NCBI RefSeq assembly: GCF_019059575.1
Contig: NW_024881626.1
Coordinates: 620,001-684,000 of the forward strand
DNA length: 64,000 nt
Source: Amphibalanus amphitrite
Taxonomy: Eukaryota; Arthropoda; Thecostraca; Balanomorpha; Balanidae
Reading direction: 5' to 3'
The position numbers were made by a program, and so were the translations under genes. The notes below the pieces were generated by a model, which worked only from the letters and a program-made list of their open reading frames with translations, did not search any database and was not told the origin of the DNA. Shown one piece after another: positions 11,963-23,939 of the stretch (positions are counted from its first letter, which is position 1; the number at the start of each line of letters is the position of its first letter).

Positions 11963-13317
11963 CAGGGTGGAAAGTAATTACGCGAACATGTATTTTCTTA
12001 CAATTTCGCCTGTCAGTGGAGATTTTGCATGAGCGCGGGCTGTTATGGAACATGACTGGTCGTGTTTGTTGTCGCCTCATCTAACAAAAGTGACCTTACT
12101 TTGAAAAATGACTTGGAAGGTCTACAACACCTCTCGGCTTCGAGTGGTGCTGACGCCATACGCTGCTCAAGACCAAAATGGGCAAAGAGATCAATTTGAA
12201 GTTGCCAGGGAAAGCGTTTGTGATTATTTTGGCTGGATTGGTGCGGAAGGGACTCGGAACGGTCTCGGCACCAGCATTACTCAATTACACGTTTGGTTGA
12301 AGCATAATAAAACTTAAGAGGACTTAAAAAGCAAAGCCGTTGGCGGCAGTAAAACCTCGGCGAATTCAGGCGCCGAATGGGTGGTCACCATTTCCGCGAC
12401 CAAACGACAACAGTCGACCCGAAAACAGGCGAAATGGTTTACTTTGGCCGGGTACCCCATCTAAGATATCACGATTCATACATAAATCCGTGAAAATTCG
12501 AAAATCAAGCCGTACAAACAATCGAGATGGCCAAAATTCATGAATTAACAGCAGGATTGTCAATTTAAGTTTTCTTAAGACCGCCAAACCTGAACAGAGG
12601 ACAGGCAGCTGGCTTTGTGGTTGGGTGAGACATCTTCGAAGCCATTTCATCCGTCAAACCTGCAGAACAACGCGTTGGGGGCTGCTGATGCGTCCGACGT
12701 CCCGCCCGTCCCAACCTTCAAACATCCGGCAAAGGAACACACATCAGCGTGTTATGAGCGCCCGGATGGTGTCAGAATTGCATGTAGTGACCAACAAGGC
12801 CACAAAAAATAAAGTATACAACTAGTGGAACATCCTTCCAGACGAGTCTCTTTATCTAATCCATCAATGCACCAAAAGGGGCAAAATGATTGAGCGCACT
12901 TTTGTGCCCGACGCAAAGAAACTCTTCTTCATGATTGATAAAGTCCTTCCTCTCACGGCCAAAAAGACGCAAGACTGGTGCTTTGAGAACCCGTTCTTCT
13001 TCTGGGCATATAATGGTCAATCTGGGAATAGCCAAGACCTCAATTTGATCAAAAATATCCAGGCGACTCTTCAGGAGAGCGTCTAAGAGCTGCTAGTAGC
13101 CACTAACATCGATTGCCTCACCAGACAGCTCCAGGAGGCGTGGACTAAGCTTTAGCCAACAGTGCTTGACATGCTCATGTCAATTATGCCTGAACGCCTT
13201 TGTCAGTGTATCGCACATAAATAGGAATATATGAAAAGATGAAATTTTCATGTCACCGCCGCTTTTTCCATTGCTATAAGACGAAAAAGTATGTTCGCGT
13301 AATTACTTTCCACCCTG
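11963..13317 (+). mobile_element. Decayed Tc1/mariner transposon
   Basis: Inverted ends CAGGGTGGAAAGTAATTACG are followed by CGAACAT and flanked by TA at 11961-11962 and 13318-13319. This is the classic Tc1/mariner layout, 1355 bp long. Inside, plus-strand fragments resemble the end of a Tc1-type transposase: WCFENPFFFWAYNGQSGNSQDLNLIKNIQATLQESV recalls the SPDLNPIENLW region, and after stops AWTKL and MPERL follow. The catalytic region is interrupted by stops and frameshifts (for example TAA after QESV at 13084), so the gene is dead. The right end lies only about 120 bp before the TATA box of CPR-1. Confidence 0.85.
12886..13086 (+). pseudogene. Tc1-type transposase remnant
   Basis: A 66-codon fragment matches the last third of Tc1/mariner transposases, including the degraded DLNLIKNI motif, in place of DLNPIENL. 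It is followed by an in-frame stop and further recognisable but broken sequence. It lies inside the element at 11963-13317. Confidence 0.7.
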
Positions 13318-13435
13318 TAGGTACAGCACATGATCAGATCAGTAGCGGTCCTGTTACTGCTGGTGTGAGTCGGCAGTATCGGTCAGGGCCGCGGTGCAGC
13401 ACTGGGTGTGGCCGGAGCACCGGACCGCACCCGAC

Positions 13436-13442
13436 TATATAA
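13436..13442 (+). promoter_or_regulatory. TATA box of CPR-1
   Basis: TATATAA lies 63 bp before the ATG, the same spacing as in the other five cuticle genes. Confidence 0.8.
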
Positions 13443-13498
13443 CGTCAGCAGCCACCTCTCATGGCACCAGTTCTCCCAGCAACTGTCGCACTCACAAC

Positions 13499-14281
13499 AT
13501 GAAGGCCGTGAGTTACCCAGACTGTGTGAAACCGATCTAACGTTATCCTAGTGCTTATTCTTGTTTGTAAGGATCTAAGATCTTGTAAGGAACTTGCTGG
13601 TATGTAGGATTCACTTGACAATACGCTTTGTGCCGTTCATAGGGTGAGTGCAGCGAAGCATTCAGAAACATAAACGTTTTCTTTCAGTTCATCATTGCCG
13701 CTCTGGCGCTGGTGGCCGCCGCCGACCGGCCGGCGTACCCGACCCCGGCCTACGGCCCCCGGCCCGCCTACCCGGCCCCGGCTCACGGCAGCTACAAGCC
13801 CATCGCCATCCTCGAGGAGGAGAGCGTCCACCCCGGAGATGGCACCTACAACTTCCACTTCAGCACCGAGAACGGCATCTACAGGTCAGTAGTTACTGGA
13901 TATGCTTACATTTACAACTTGGTTGCCACGTTGCTCTGGTGTGGAATACCTGTTTCCATAACCAAAGTCACCGAGCTGGCCATGCAGTACTAAGGTTTTT
14001 CTCTACCGTACAGGTCTGAGAACGGCGTGCCTCTGCCCGGCTACGGCAAGAACGCCTACGGACAGCCCGAGGGCAGCTACCGCCAGGAGGGCTCCTGGAG
14101 CTACACCGACGGATACGGAAACCCCGTCAAGGTGACATTTGTCGCCGATGAGAACGGCTACCAGCCGTCCAGCGACATCCTGCCCACCCCGGTGCCCACC
14201 GAGTACCCGACCCCCGAGGTGGACCCCGCCTACGTCGAGCCTGCCTACGGCAGGCCCGCCTACCAGCCTGCCTACAACTAA
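13499..14281 (+). CDS. CPR-1: cuticle protein with Rebers-Riddiford chitin-binding domain
   Basis: Exons 13499-13507, 13688-13884 and 14014-14281 give 157 residues. Residues 1-15 (MKAFIIAALALVAAA) form a signal peptide split by a phase-0 intron after codon 3, with predicted cleavage before DRP. Residues 18-40 are a Pro/Ala/Tyr-rich spacer. The chitin-binding region spans about 57-120, from YNFHFSTENGIYR through GSWSYTDGYG to VTFVADENGYQP, and is cut by a phase-2 intron at Arg69. The tail is VEPAYGRPAYQPAYN, the shortest of the cluster. The product should be secreted and bind chitin fibres in the exoskeleton. The RR-1-like (soft or flexible cuticle) assignment is inferred from motif wording. 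It is the most divergent member in exon 2 (no APTY repeat). The upstream neighbour is a dead Tc1 transposon. Confidence 0.93.
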
Positions 14282-14754
14282 GTCATCCACACCTCAATCG
14301 AGATGTGTCTCGTGTGTGCATTGTGGCCCCAGCCGATCGACAGCCGCCCACCTAAGTTTCGGTGAAACGGTTAGAGATCGTCTCGCTGTGCGAGCAACAC
14401 CTCAGCCATAACTGGTGACAACTGAGCGTGAGTGGTGATCTTTGTATTTATTTGTGAGTGTTGAGTGTCCGAGTCAGTGAATACATGTGTACCTTATTCT
14501 TAGTGTACTGTATTATGTATACATCATATTTAGGTATTTTAATGATCCTTGAAACGATGAAATAATGAATGATGGAAGGGACAGAGTTAAAACTTCCATT
14601 TCGCTAACCAATAGCATCGGCGTTGCCCGGGGCTCATCGCTGCGCCCTTAATATACTCCATTTTTTCTTTTAACAATTTAGGCTTATGAAAATTCGGAGG
14701 ACACACAAATTATTGTTAGCAGCAACAAATACAAAATATATGGGCGTCTCCGCA

Positions 14755-15880
14755 CGGATAGATAGATAGATAATGTATTAGGATCCTCCACAAAGTGGAT
14801 TTTATGGTATCCACGTCAATACATAAATGCAAAACACTTTTGACAGACATTGCACAGACAAACCAACGTCAGACGCCTATCTATCAAACATACAATGTTA
14901 AAATTGCACAGTAACTAAACTGCTAAACTGTAACTACTCTAAAAATGAACACCCTATAAAAGTGGAAATATAGAAGGCACTGAAACAGGTGCATGACATC
15001 AGCATACAAGCTGATGGTAAAATATATAAATGGCTACAAAATAGATAGAAATCCTTAAAGAAAATAAGAACCACTAAAATGCATACATGTAGGTAGATAC
15101 TATATAGATAAAAAATAAAAGGCACGAGGACAGACCTATCACTTCAGAACACTGTTCCATGCAGCAACTGCTCTAAAAAGAAAACTGCGTCGCGCCACCT
15201 CTGTCTTGACGCGTGGCAACTGCAGCTGGCCACTCGCTGCTGCTCGGGTACCCTGGCCGGATATCTCAGAGCGATGCACGAGCTTCGCTCTCAGGATCTC
15301 CGATGCGTCTGACGCAGTGAGTAGTCGTTTTACAATCGAGATATCATGATCCTTCAGCATGTCATCCAGCTTTCCCCATCCGAGCTGCTGCAGCACCGGT
15401 GTAACATGTTCGCGGCGGCCGAGTCCAGTTACAATCCTAGCACCGAAGTTCACAGCCTTCTGGATCCGCTTCTTCTGCTCTACCGTGCAGCTACCCCAAA
15501 CACTGATACAATAGCGCACATGTGGAAGGACTAGCGCTTCAACGAGCAGGCGCTTGGTATCCTCTGGTAGTCGGTGACGCATCCTGGCCAGGCCTATCAA
15601 CACAGCGTAGCAGCGCTGCACAGCTGCTGATACATGTTTTTCCCACGTCAGATGCCGATCAATGATGACGCCCAGAACCTTGACACTTTGAGCTGGGAGA
15701 ATCGTATCTGTTCCAAATTTAACTGATAAATTTTCCTCAAAGATTTTCCGCTTCGATTTAATAATAACCATTTCCGTTTTGGATGGATTTATCCTCAGTC
15801 TGTTCTGAGTGAACCACTTAAATGCAGTGGAGAGGTTACGTTCGACTCGATTTTTAAGAATGTCACGGAAAATGCCCTTT
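14755..15880 (-). mobile_element. Non-LTR retrotransposon (LINE), 5'-truncated 3' end
   Basis: The minus-strand frame from about 15878 to 15142 encodes the end of a LINE reverse transcriptase: RLRINPSKTEMVIIKSKRK, LGVIIDRHLTWEKHV, LPHVRYCISVWGSC and ending AVAAWNSVLK. A stop immediately upstream marks the 5' truncation. After the coding end come about 370 bp of 3' UTR and a (TATC)n tail at 14755-14772 (GATA on the plus strand). It belongs to the same broad LINE group as the copy at 9391 but to a different family, since the tail unit and protein differ. Confidence 0.87.
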
Positions 15881-16269
15881 CACCTACAACCCGACCATGA
15901 ATGAGATGCATGGATCATATTTCGTGTTATCTATGGCAAGTAATATCACTTCGCATGAGATGAGTAAGTAACGTGTCAGTATCGGACAGCGGTCAGTAAC
16001 AAACAGTAACAAACTAACAGTAGCCAGAAACTGCCAATAAACAACTGCTCGCATTGTATCTCGACATCAACAAGGTATCATGGTACTCATCTCGAAATGG
16101 TATCATAGCAAGCAAAAACCGGAATCATTCAACTAAAAAAGCAATTATGTTCTCGTCGAGCGGGCTATTCAATAAAAAAGCTCTAATCTTTGAATGGACG
16201 GATTGACAGAGTCGGATCCACGTTAACCAGAGCTTCTAGCGCAGGTGCCAGCCCCTATCCTTCCAATCG

Positions 16270-16492
16270 TGCGCAATGCCGAATAACGGGAGAATCCGGA
16301 TGCCAAAGTTTAGCGTGCTCGTCAAGGCCGGACACGATCCGTTCCACTCAACTGACTTCAACTGGTTGCGGCTGCTCCCACCAACTGCAGACCATCCACG
16401 TCAGAATTTTCACAATCTAGCGCCGGAGCGTCTCGAACCCGGGCTCTCGCTACCGGAAGTCCAACGCCCTATCGACTGAGTCACGGGACATA
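16270..16492 (-). mobile_element. tRNA-derived SINE, copy 1
   Basis: On the minus strand the 5' end is tRNA-like. It has an A-box region GACTCAGTCGATAGGGCGTT and a B box GGTTCGAGAC, then a body containing CTGACGTGGATGGTC and CCAGTTGAAGTCAGTTGAGT that is shared with the copy at 54875-55090. It is not a functional tRNA because the stems do not pair over the full length. Confidence 0.75.
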
Positions 16493-16754
16493 CACATTAC
16501 AATCACAGTTGAGAGATGCAAAACCAACTGTGAGATTATTCAAGCTGCAATTACTGTTTGCTTCATACACCTTTTTGTCTTGATATGTTTTAATAATTCC
16601 AAAATTCGGAACAATATTCACTAAGACGGTTAACCAGTGAGAGAGCGAACAAAATCGTCATTTCTATCAATTGCGCTAAACCTGTTTTGCAGTAACCAGA
16701 TTGAAGACAATGGGACGTTAAAGATGGGCGATGTTCAGCGAGGACAGGGACGAC

Positions 16755-16761
16755 TATATAA
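16755..16761 (+). promoter_or_regulatory. TATA box of CPR-2
   Basis: TATATAA lies 62 bp upstream of the ATG. Confidence 0.85.
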
Positions 16762-16816
16762 TCACCACACTCGCCGGTCTACAGCATCAGTCGTGACACA
16801 CATCAATCCGATCAAC

Positions 16817-17735
16817 ATGAAGATCGTGAGTAGTAACTAACATACTGAGACGCATCTGGCCAGTGCGCCACCGATAGTTCAGCTGTGTAGTGGACATGTG
16901 GGACTCTAAGAACATTAACTTTCAAGCATGTAGGCTATTTGCTCTAAAAATACAACCTATTGCGCACGAAAAATCAGGGGTATCGCTGTTATTTATTCTT
17001 CTTCTTAATGAAACTCTGTTTTTCAGTTCATCGTCGCTGCTCTGGCCCTGGTGGCTGCTGCCGACCGGCCCCAGTCTTCCTACAGGCCCCGACCTGCCTA
17101 CTCTGCCCCGACCTACTCTGCCCCGACCTACGCTGCCCCGACATACTCTGCCCCGACCTACTCTGCCCCCACCTACTCTGCCCCGACATACACCGCCCAG
17201 CCCAGCTACAAGCCCATCGCTATCCTCGAGGAGAAGAACGTCCACCCCGGAGATGGCTCCTACAACTTCCACTTCAGCACCGAGAACGGCATCTACAGGT
17301 GAGAAATGATAGATCTCGAAATTCGGGTCAGAAAAAATCGAAAATATGCTCTTATCAATTAATGAACTGAATAAATTGTCAGCCACTTAAATAAAAAAGC
17401 AATGTAATTGACACAATGAAACCATTGCCAGGTCTGAGAGCGGCGTGCCTCTGCCCGGCTACGGCAAGAACGCCTACGGACAGCCGGAGGGCAGCTACCG
17501 CCAGGAGGGCTCCTGGAGCTACTCCGACGGATACGGCAATCCCATCAAGGTGACATTTGTCGCCGACAAGAACGGCTACCAGCCGTCCAGTGACATCCTG
17601 CCGACGCCGGTGCCCACCCAGTACCCGACCCCTGCTGTTGACCCCGCCTACGTCGAGCCCCAGCCCGCGTACCAGCCCGCCTACGTTGAGCCCCAGTCCG
17701 CATATCAGCCCGCCTACCAGCCCGCCTACAACTAA
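16817..17735 (+). CDS. CPR-2: cuticle protein with Rebers-Riddiford chitin-binding domain
   Basis: Exons 16817-16825, 17027-17298 and 17432-17735 give 194 residues. The signal peptide is MKI-FIVAALALVAAA, before DRPQ. Exon 2 then carries the longest APTY array of the cluster (seven S/A-APTY-like units, alternating with YSAP), followed by TAQPSYKPIAILEEKNVHPGDG. The chitin-binding domain again spans the second intron (phase 2, Arg AG-G) and contains GSWSYSDGYGNPIKVTFVAD-KNGYQP. The tail holds two AYVEPQ-AYQP units and ends PAYN. Repeat-rich flanks of this kind are thought to contribute to cuticle mechanics. The short second intron (133 bp) is nearly the same as that of CPR-5. Confidence 0.94.
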
Positions 17736-17893
17736 GCAACACGGCGATGTCATGGCGAGTGCTTCGCATCGAACAAAGCCATGTAAAGTTGACTACAGTC
17801 AGTGTCGGAACGGCACGGTCGTGACTTTGCGTGGAAGTCAGCTACAAATGGCCGCAGTGATGCTCATTGTATTTATATGGGTGCTGTTTGAAT

Positions 17894-17899
17894 AATAAA
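17894..17899 (+). terminator. Poly(A) signal of CPR-2
   Basis: AATAAA lies about 160 bp after the stop codon. Confidence 0.7.
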
Positions 17900-18719
17900 A
17901 TATTCCGTCTCTTATATATGTATAATGAACGTGGCGGAGGCATCTCAGAGCATACAAAACATCACAGATATATTTGAATCTTTCCGCATGTTCATGTACA
18001 GGTGGGAACTGTGTACATTAAGAACACAGGCATGAAGGATCCACACATCTGTATGCCTCTGTCATTCCTGCTTTCTGCAGGGAACGTTTCCCCTTCAGCT
18101 GATACATGGGGTCATCAAGGAATGAGTTTTTTTACAACTGCCGCTTTTATGAAGGCTATTGAAAACCTTAACCCACGCCATGGCTGGAGGCGTAAAAACA
18201 TTTCCTAAGGCTATTGGCAACCACCTAGAAACAACTCGGTGTGATCGGACCACCACTCCGCCAAGGGAGCTGTGGAAGTGAGCTTTAACTACATCAAAAA
18301 AAAAAAAAAACTTAGAATAAACCATTTATGCATGGCACAAACTTTATATACAAGCCCACGTTCCCGTTGCTCACTATTTAGTGTCGGTTTGAAATTTGAA
18401 CAATTTTTCCAGTCCCGATTTCCTGAGAATGGCAATATTTTCGAGAATGGCAAAAGTAACTCGTGAAAAGACAAACAAACATGGGTAGGTATAGTTGAAA
18501 CACAACCGACACACACAGCATACTTCACTGTACAAGAACTGGTACATTCTGGCCTTAGCGCTCACTCCCGTGCTTACCTCCCAGCGATGCATGTCATCCA
18601 TTTGGCCATTGGAGGCCTGCACAAGAAGGCGAAGTTCACATTTATAAAATATGTTTTCAGCTGAATACTCGACGCAGCGCTTTTCGAGGAGCGCTGTTGC
18701 CCGAAAATTTGGACTTTGA

Positions 18720-19335
18720 ATTGTGAAAAACGCCAGCCCGCCGCAAAACGCAAACACCGCAAAACGCGCAAAACGCACGCCCGAAACGCCAACGCAAATG
18801 TCGCAAAAAATAAACAATCGCCCGCCCGACGCAAACCGCAAAAAGAAACATAAAACCGCCGCAAAAATAAAACCGCCCGCATCGCGCGCCCGCTAACCGC
18901 CAACCGAAAACGCCAACCGAAAACTCCCGCCCGCCGCCAAATGCAAACACCGCAAAAGAATAAACGAAAAAGCGGTCGCCAACCGCAAACAAATTTAACA
19001 CCGCAAACGACGTAAAAAGAAAACCGCCCGCATCGCCGCCCACCCGCCGCCAAAGACAAACACCGCAAAAAAAAACACGAAACGCCCGCCCGCCGCAAAA
19101 CGTAAACACCGCAAAACGTGCAAAGCGCTCGCCCGAAACGCCAACGCAAACGTGGAAAAAATCGCCCGACCGCCGCAAACCACAAAAAACGCAGAAACGC
19201 CGAAAAAATAAAACCGCCCGCATCGCACGGTCGCTAACTGCCAACCGAAAACGCCTAAAAGTCGCCTGCCAGCCGCCAAACGCAAACACCGCAAAAAAAC
19301 AAACAAAAAAAAAAGCGCCCGGCCGCCGCCAGATA
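18720..19335. repeat. C/A-rich minisatellite-like array (CGCAAAACGCAAACACC)
   Basis: The plus strand is almost only A, C and G in CGCAAA/CGCCCG words, with very few T. Two long segments (from about 18728 and from about 19088) repeat each other at roughly 360 bp. Within them shorter words such as GCCCGCCGCAAAACG recur. Minus-strand reading frames of over 200 codons run through it only because stop codons need T-rich or AT-rich words that are absent; they encode Phe/Arg/Cys-rich nonsense. Confidence 0.75.
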
Positions 19336-19568
19336 ATAATTTATCAACGACTGGCATACCGCTAGCCGCTAGGATTCCAGAGATTCAGCTTTTCGGTCAT
19401 TTTCACAAATCAAAAAGATATCTCAAAAATTATCCTAGATGAAAACGCATGGGTAGTGCACCGAATGGTGGTTGATCCGCATGAAAGAAAATGGGGGGGG
19501 GGGGTTGTTTGGATCGTTTTCGAGCAATTTGCCGTGGAACGTCTTTTTTATTTTCCCCATTGGCTTGA

Positions 19569-21343
19569 CCCGCGCCCCGCTGGGCTATTCAGCCATACGC
19601 GCCCTGCTGGGGGGGGGGGGGGGCAGATTCTGCCCCCCATCTAACTTCCGAACCGATGGTCGAAGAAAGACGAGGAAAACGGCAATCGAAAGCTCTCAAC
19701 ATGGCAGATCTTAAAAGCCCAATTTTTTTTGCTTAAGTAGGTCAGAGGTCAGGTCAAAGTCAGGTCAAGGGTACAGCAGATGTGGTCTACTATAGGACCA
19801 GGCGGGCTCCGCCGGCCTGTGGCGAAAACCTGAGTTGCCAAGCATTGGGCCAGAATCTGCGGGCGGCGGGAGGCGCTCCGCCCGCCCCTATGACCCATCC
19901 GGGCCAACCTGAGTACCGGTCCCACTTGAAAGGGACCGGTCGGCCGGCCTGGCGGGCGGAGCGCCGGCCTGTCGGGTCGGGTCGGCGCTCCCCTCGCCCG
20001 GACTGTGGTTAGGGGGCACCCCCGGAAAGATGATTTTCCGGGGGTGCGGGCGGGGGCTCGCGGCCCGTCTGGAGCGCCGGGGAGGCATCCACTAGATCTC
20101 TCAGGCCCGGGGAGATATCCCACAGCTCTCCCCGGGGCCGGGACGGCATACTCGTATGCCATGGAACGGCACCGGCCACCGTACAAAGTTAGGGAGGAGG
20201 CCGCAGGCTGGCGGAGCGCGTGTGGTCCAGCTGTAGTGGTCGGAAGGTCTGTCGGGGCGGTGGGGTTGCGCGTGGGATCTGGTGTGTGCGTGTGTTTATT
20301 TCGGTGAAGCTCTGTTTCGTTTTGTTTTGTTGAAGAGGTGCCTCGTAATAAGTTAATGCTTTTGCACCAATTCAACTTTATTTATGTCCATTGTCCATGC
20401 CCATAATCATAAATAAACGACAAACAAACAAACAAACGCAATGCAAGTTTCTACAGTATCGGCCTTGCACCGTAGTTGCCGAGGAATGGACTGAAACTGA
20501 TTGCCCACAACGTGTTCTTAGGCTACCAAGACAATATTCGTTGCATACAATATCATTCAAAGGTCAAGGTCAAGGTCAGGTCAGGTCAGGTCACCAAAAA
20601 CAAAATATAGAAAAGGGTATGTGCGACACATGTTTTATGGGCCATTTTATCCATAGAATTCGATAGGCACACTCAATAAGTGATATGGACCACCTCTGGA
20701 TGAATTTCAGGTCGAGGTCAGGTCAAGGTCAGGTCAAGTGAGGTCAAATTTTGAAGTTGGTTGTTAAGGCCTAAAAAGGTGTCTATCTGATGCAGTTTTT
20801 CACGGCGAATCGAATGGTGCTATTTTTGCTTCCGCAAGAGGTCTAGAAAATCCAAAAAAATCATTTTTCAAAATTTTTGTGTGTCGTGACGTCATAAAAT
20901 TTTGAAAAAATCCCACATTTTTGAACCGATTCTTCTAAAAATTGGTATGTAGGTGCACATAGACCACTTTTCTGACATATATTCCGATTTGTTTTTTCTC
21001 GATACACTCAAAATTATGGATTTTATAATTATTTCCCCAAAAAAGTCAGTTTTTGGAGGTAAAAAATTGGGCAAAATCCAGAATTTTCAAAAACCGAGAG
21101 AGCCATTTAATAGACAAGGTAGAATCACGTATAAACTTTTTTGTTATGTCTTGATTCTTTAAAAATGAAGATGTTAGCGGCGTTTTCCGATGGATTTTGC
21201 TCAAATTTTCAGGAAACGTCTTGAATTGATGTATGATAAGGTACTGAACGTTTGACGTCTCTGGCGTAACGCGTTTAGAAGTAATTGGCGACAAACGGAA
21301 GGGGGGGGCAGATTCTGCCCCCCAGCGCCCAGCGGGGCGCAGG
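19569..21343. mobile_element. TTAA-type element E (piggyBac-like ends)
   Basis: The left end CCCGCGCCCCGCTGGGC and the right end GCCCAGCGGGGCGCAGG are inverted repeats with one mismatch in 17. TTAA follows the right end, and the left flank is TTGA, a one-base variant. A poly-G run facing CCCCCC lies just inside each end. The interior has dense AGGTCA words (19740-19770, 20560-20600, 20710-20750). No transposase was seen. Confidence 0.65.
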
Positions 21344-21347
21344 TTAA

Positions 21348-23060
21348 CCCGCGCCAGGCCGGTGCTCCGAGATTCCGCGCCGGGCAGGGGGGGGGGGTGT
21401 CTGAACATCCCCCCTTCTAACTCGGCTCCTGGGCCACGTAGCGACACGCGATAAGCGGCAATCGAAAGAACGTCCAAAATAAGGACGAAAACACTACAGT
21501 CATTTTTGGGGTCAGGTCAAAGGTCAGGTCACCAGAGGTCACCAAAGGTAAAATGTTGACTATTTCAACATTTTGGAAACTGCCGACGGCTATCTCGAGA
21601 ACCGATAGAGATACAGCGCCGCGGAAAAGCGCATTCGATAGCCCTTTTACAGACCTTTCTGAATATTGCTCTCATATTTGACCTCAGGTCAACGATTTAG
21701 CCTCCAGAGGGCAAAAACTCCAAAAATAGCCGTTTTTAAGCAAAGCGTTTTTTCGGCAATAACAAAAGAGCCATGACATTACTTTTGCCAGCATCGTGTT
21801 CCTCTTGTCGAGACGCGTCGAATGAACAATAATTTGACCTTGAAATGTCAGCTTGAAAATTTGACCTCAGGTCAAAATGACCTGACCGGAAAAGGTCATG
21901 TTGCATATCAGTCGATCCGCAACGTCGAGCCGAGCACATCTAGGCGTTTTCCGCGCTCTGACACGCCTCTATCAGAAGTTATTAGCGAAAAACTGTTAGA
22001 TTCTGTTCGTGACCTGAGATGACCTCGGGGACATAACGAGAGGTCACAATTGCCATTTTCCGGTTCAGTGTGCCAATTCTACCTACATCTCGATGTTTGA
22101 GAGTGTCTAGAATAGCGTTCGTACAAAACAGACGCTTTTCAAATTTCTTCCATTGAATTTTTTAAACATTTATTTCGTTCATATACGCACATATGATGTA
22201 TAGGTATACGTACATCGTGAATCACATGTCACTCATGCATATGGATGCACATTGCAAATGCACATATTGGGCATGTAACAATGCGAGCGCACCAAACGTT
22301 CACAAACCTCGCCCCGCCCCGCATCGCCCCGCGAATCCCACATGTACAGCCCTCAGCAGACTGCGTAGTAGGTATTCTTTTTTCGACAAAACCGGTAATA
22401 GCTCAAAGATTATGTTATCAGTCGGTCGGAACTCACTGCAAGTATGGCGCCTCGCCATGCTCCACTCCTTCGATTGGGTCTATCACTAAACAAAGTAGAT
22501 GCCTTGTGTGGCAACAAAATGCAAAAGTTTGTTTTTGGGGCAAATATAAACTTTTGGGTTTTGTTGCCAAACTGGATGGAAAATGAGGACGATGGTAATG
22601 CCAATCCAAAGTGCGAAGTCTCCCGCGTCTTGCTGTTACGATTTCCAAGTGACCGATAGCATAGTATCCGCGTTATTCTCGGTTTTGGCGAAAAAAGAAT
22701 ACCTACCACGCAGTTTGCAGAGGGCTGTACATACTCGTTCTCGCTGGGGCGATGCCCCAGGCCGCCGGCCGGGCCCGCGACCCGTCACCCTGCTAGGGTG
22801 GCGAGCCGCGCGCCCGGCCGGCCGGTTTAGTGGAAAACAGGAGGTTGATTTTTCCCCATTGACTTGTCATGGGGAGGTCAAGAAATTGACCGGACCTTAG
22901 ATCATCGATATCAAAATTCAGAGATTTGCACATTGTAGCTATCAATGACCTCATTACATCCTACGACTTTCAAAGGCCTCCGTCATCTACTGTAGCTCTG
23001 ACACGGTGACAAAGTTGCAAAAAAGTGATTTGAGGTTGGGTCATTCGAAGTGACTTGGTG
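21348..23060. mobile_element. TTAA-type element F, right end unclear
   Basis: The element starts CCCGCGCC directly after the TTAA that ends element E. Its interior matches element B (32416-34295) over long stretches: the AGGTCA-rich block from 21500, the GGTCATGTTGCATATCAGTC block and the ATCATCGATATCAAAATTC block near 22900. The right terminus is not recognisable. Other sequence, including a MITE at 22347-22727, interrupts it. Confidence 0.5.
22347..22727. mobile_element. Tc1/mariner-type MITE, 381 bp
   Basis: Long imperfect inverted ends start CAGCCCTC-GCA-ACTGCGT and run on through GGTAGGTATTCTTTTTTCG, about 90 bp in all. Both ends are flanked by TA (22345-22346, 22728-22729). There is no coding capacity. 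Confidence 0.75.
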
Positions 23061-23876
23061 GCCTGACCCTAAAAGGAAGGGGGTTCAAACTTGTACATAC
23101 ACAATGTTTAAAATTGATAAAAGAAAAGGCATGACAAATTTCGCGAAGCTATGCGCCTCCCCTATTACATATAGGGGGTCTCCTCTATTCACATACGTGT
23201 ATTCTGTATTCATGCCTTCAAATCGGTAAATCAGTTAATGTAGCATGGTTGAAGCAGATGCACCCAAAGGAAGCCGAATGCCTCTAGTGATTTATAAAAA
23301 CAACAAAAAGCTCTTATACGTTCGATGATAAAAATGGGGTCTATTTATAAACATGTTTCTATTGACTAATTTTTAGAAATCTCCTGTCATTGTAGCGGTA
23401 GTTTCGAACTCGAGCTAATGAAAAAAAACAACATATTTAATCACTTGTTTCAAAAACGCCCAGCATTGGTGAATGCGGAGAACGCTACCTAGTACTAAAA
23501 GTCACAAAAGCCTTTACTAGTCCTATCGCGAAAATAAATCTGTTTTCCTCGATTATTCATCATCAAAACCTTGTAGTATTAGCTCAGTTATATATTATTG
23601 ATTCTCCTCGCAGTCAAAAACAATGTTGACGTCACATTGACGGTACTTTATGCAGAATCCTGGTAATGGAGACCTATACGAGTATGTAAAGCAGTATGGC
23701 TGAACGCCCTCTTTGTGAAATGGGACATGCCAAGGTTGTTAAAAATGTCACTTTATTGAAACATTAAGTAACAGACCGGCGCGAGCTCGGTCAATCGTCA
23801 GAACAGGTTTTGCAGTGTGGTAAAATGCGAACAATGGATGGGTCGCGGGGCGCGGTTCGTCTATGTACCGCGTAAC

Positions 23877-23884
23877 TATTTAAA
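23877..23884 (+). promoter_or_regulatory. TATA-like box of CPR-3
   Basis: TATTTAAA lies 63 bp upstream of the ATG. The region 23060-23870 before it shows no other gene. Confidence 0.75.
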
Positions 23885-23939
23885 GACACCACAGACGAAA
23901 TCAGGGTATCATTTGGCTCACAGACCAAGTCTCTTCAAC

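Noticed and set aside
11767-12084. 105-codon frame on the plus strand
   Set aside because: It runs across the left end of the Tc1 element, from unique DNA into the transposon, so it is a chance frame.
18574-19357. Minus-strand frames of 120-210 codons rich in Phe, Arg, Cys and Gly
   Set aside because: They arise from the C/A-rich array, have no domain or splice logic, and exist in two overlapping frames at once.
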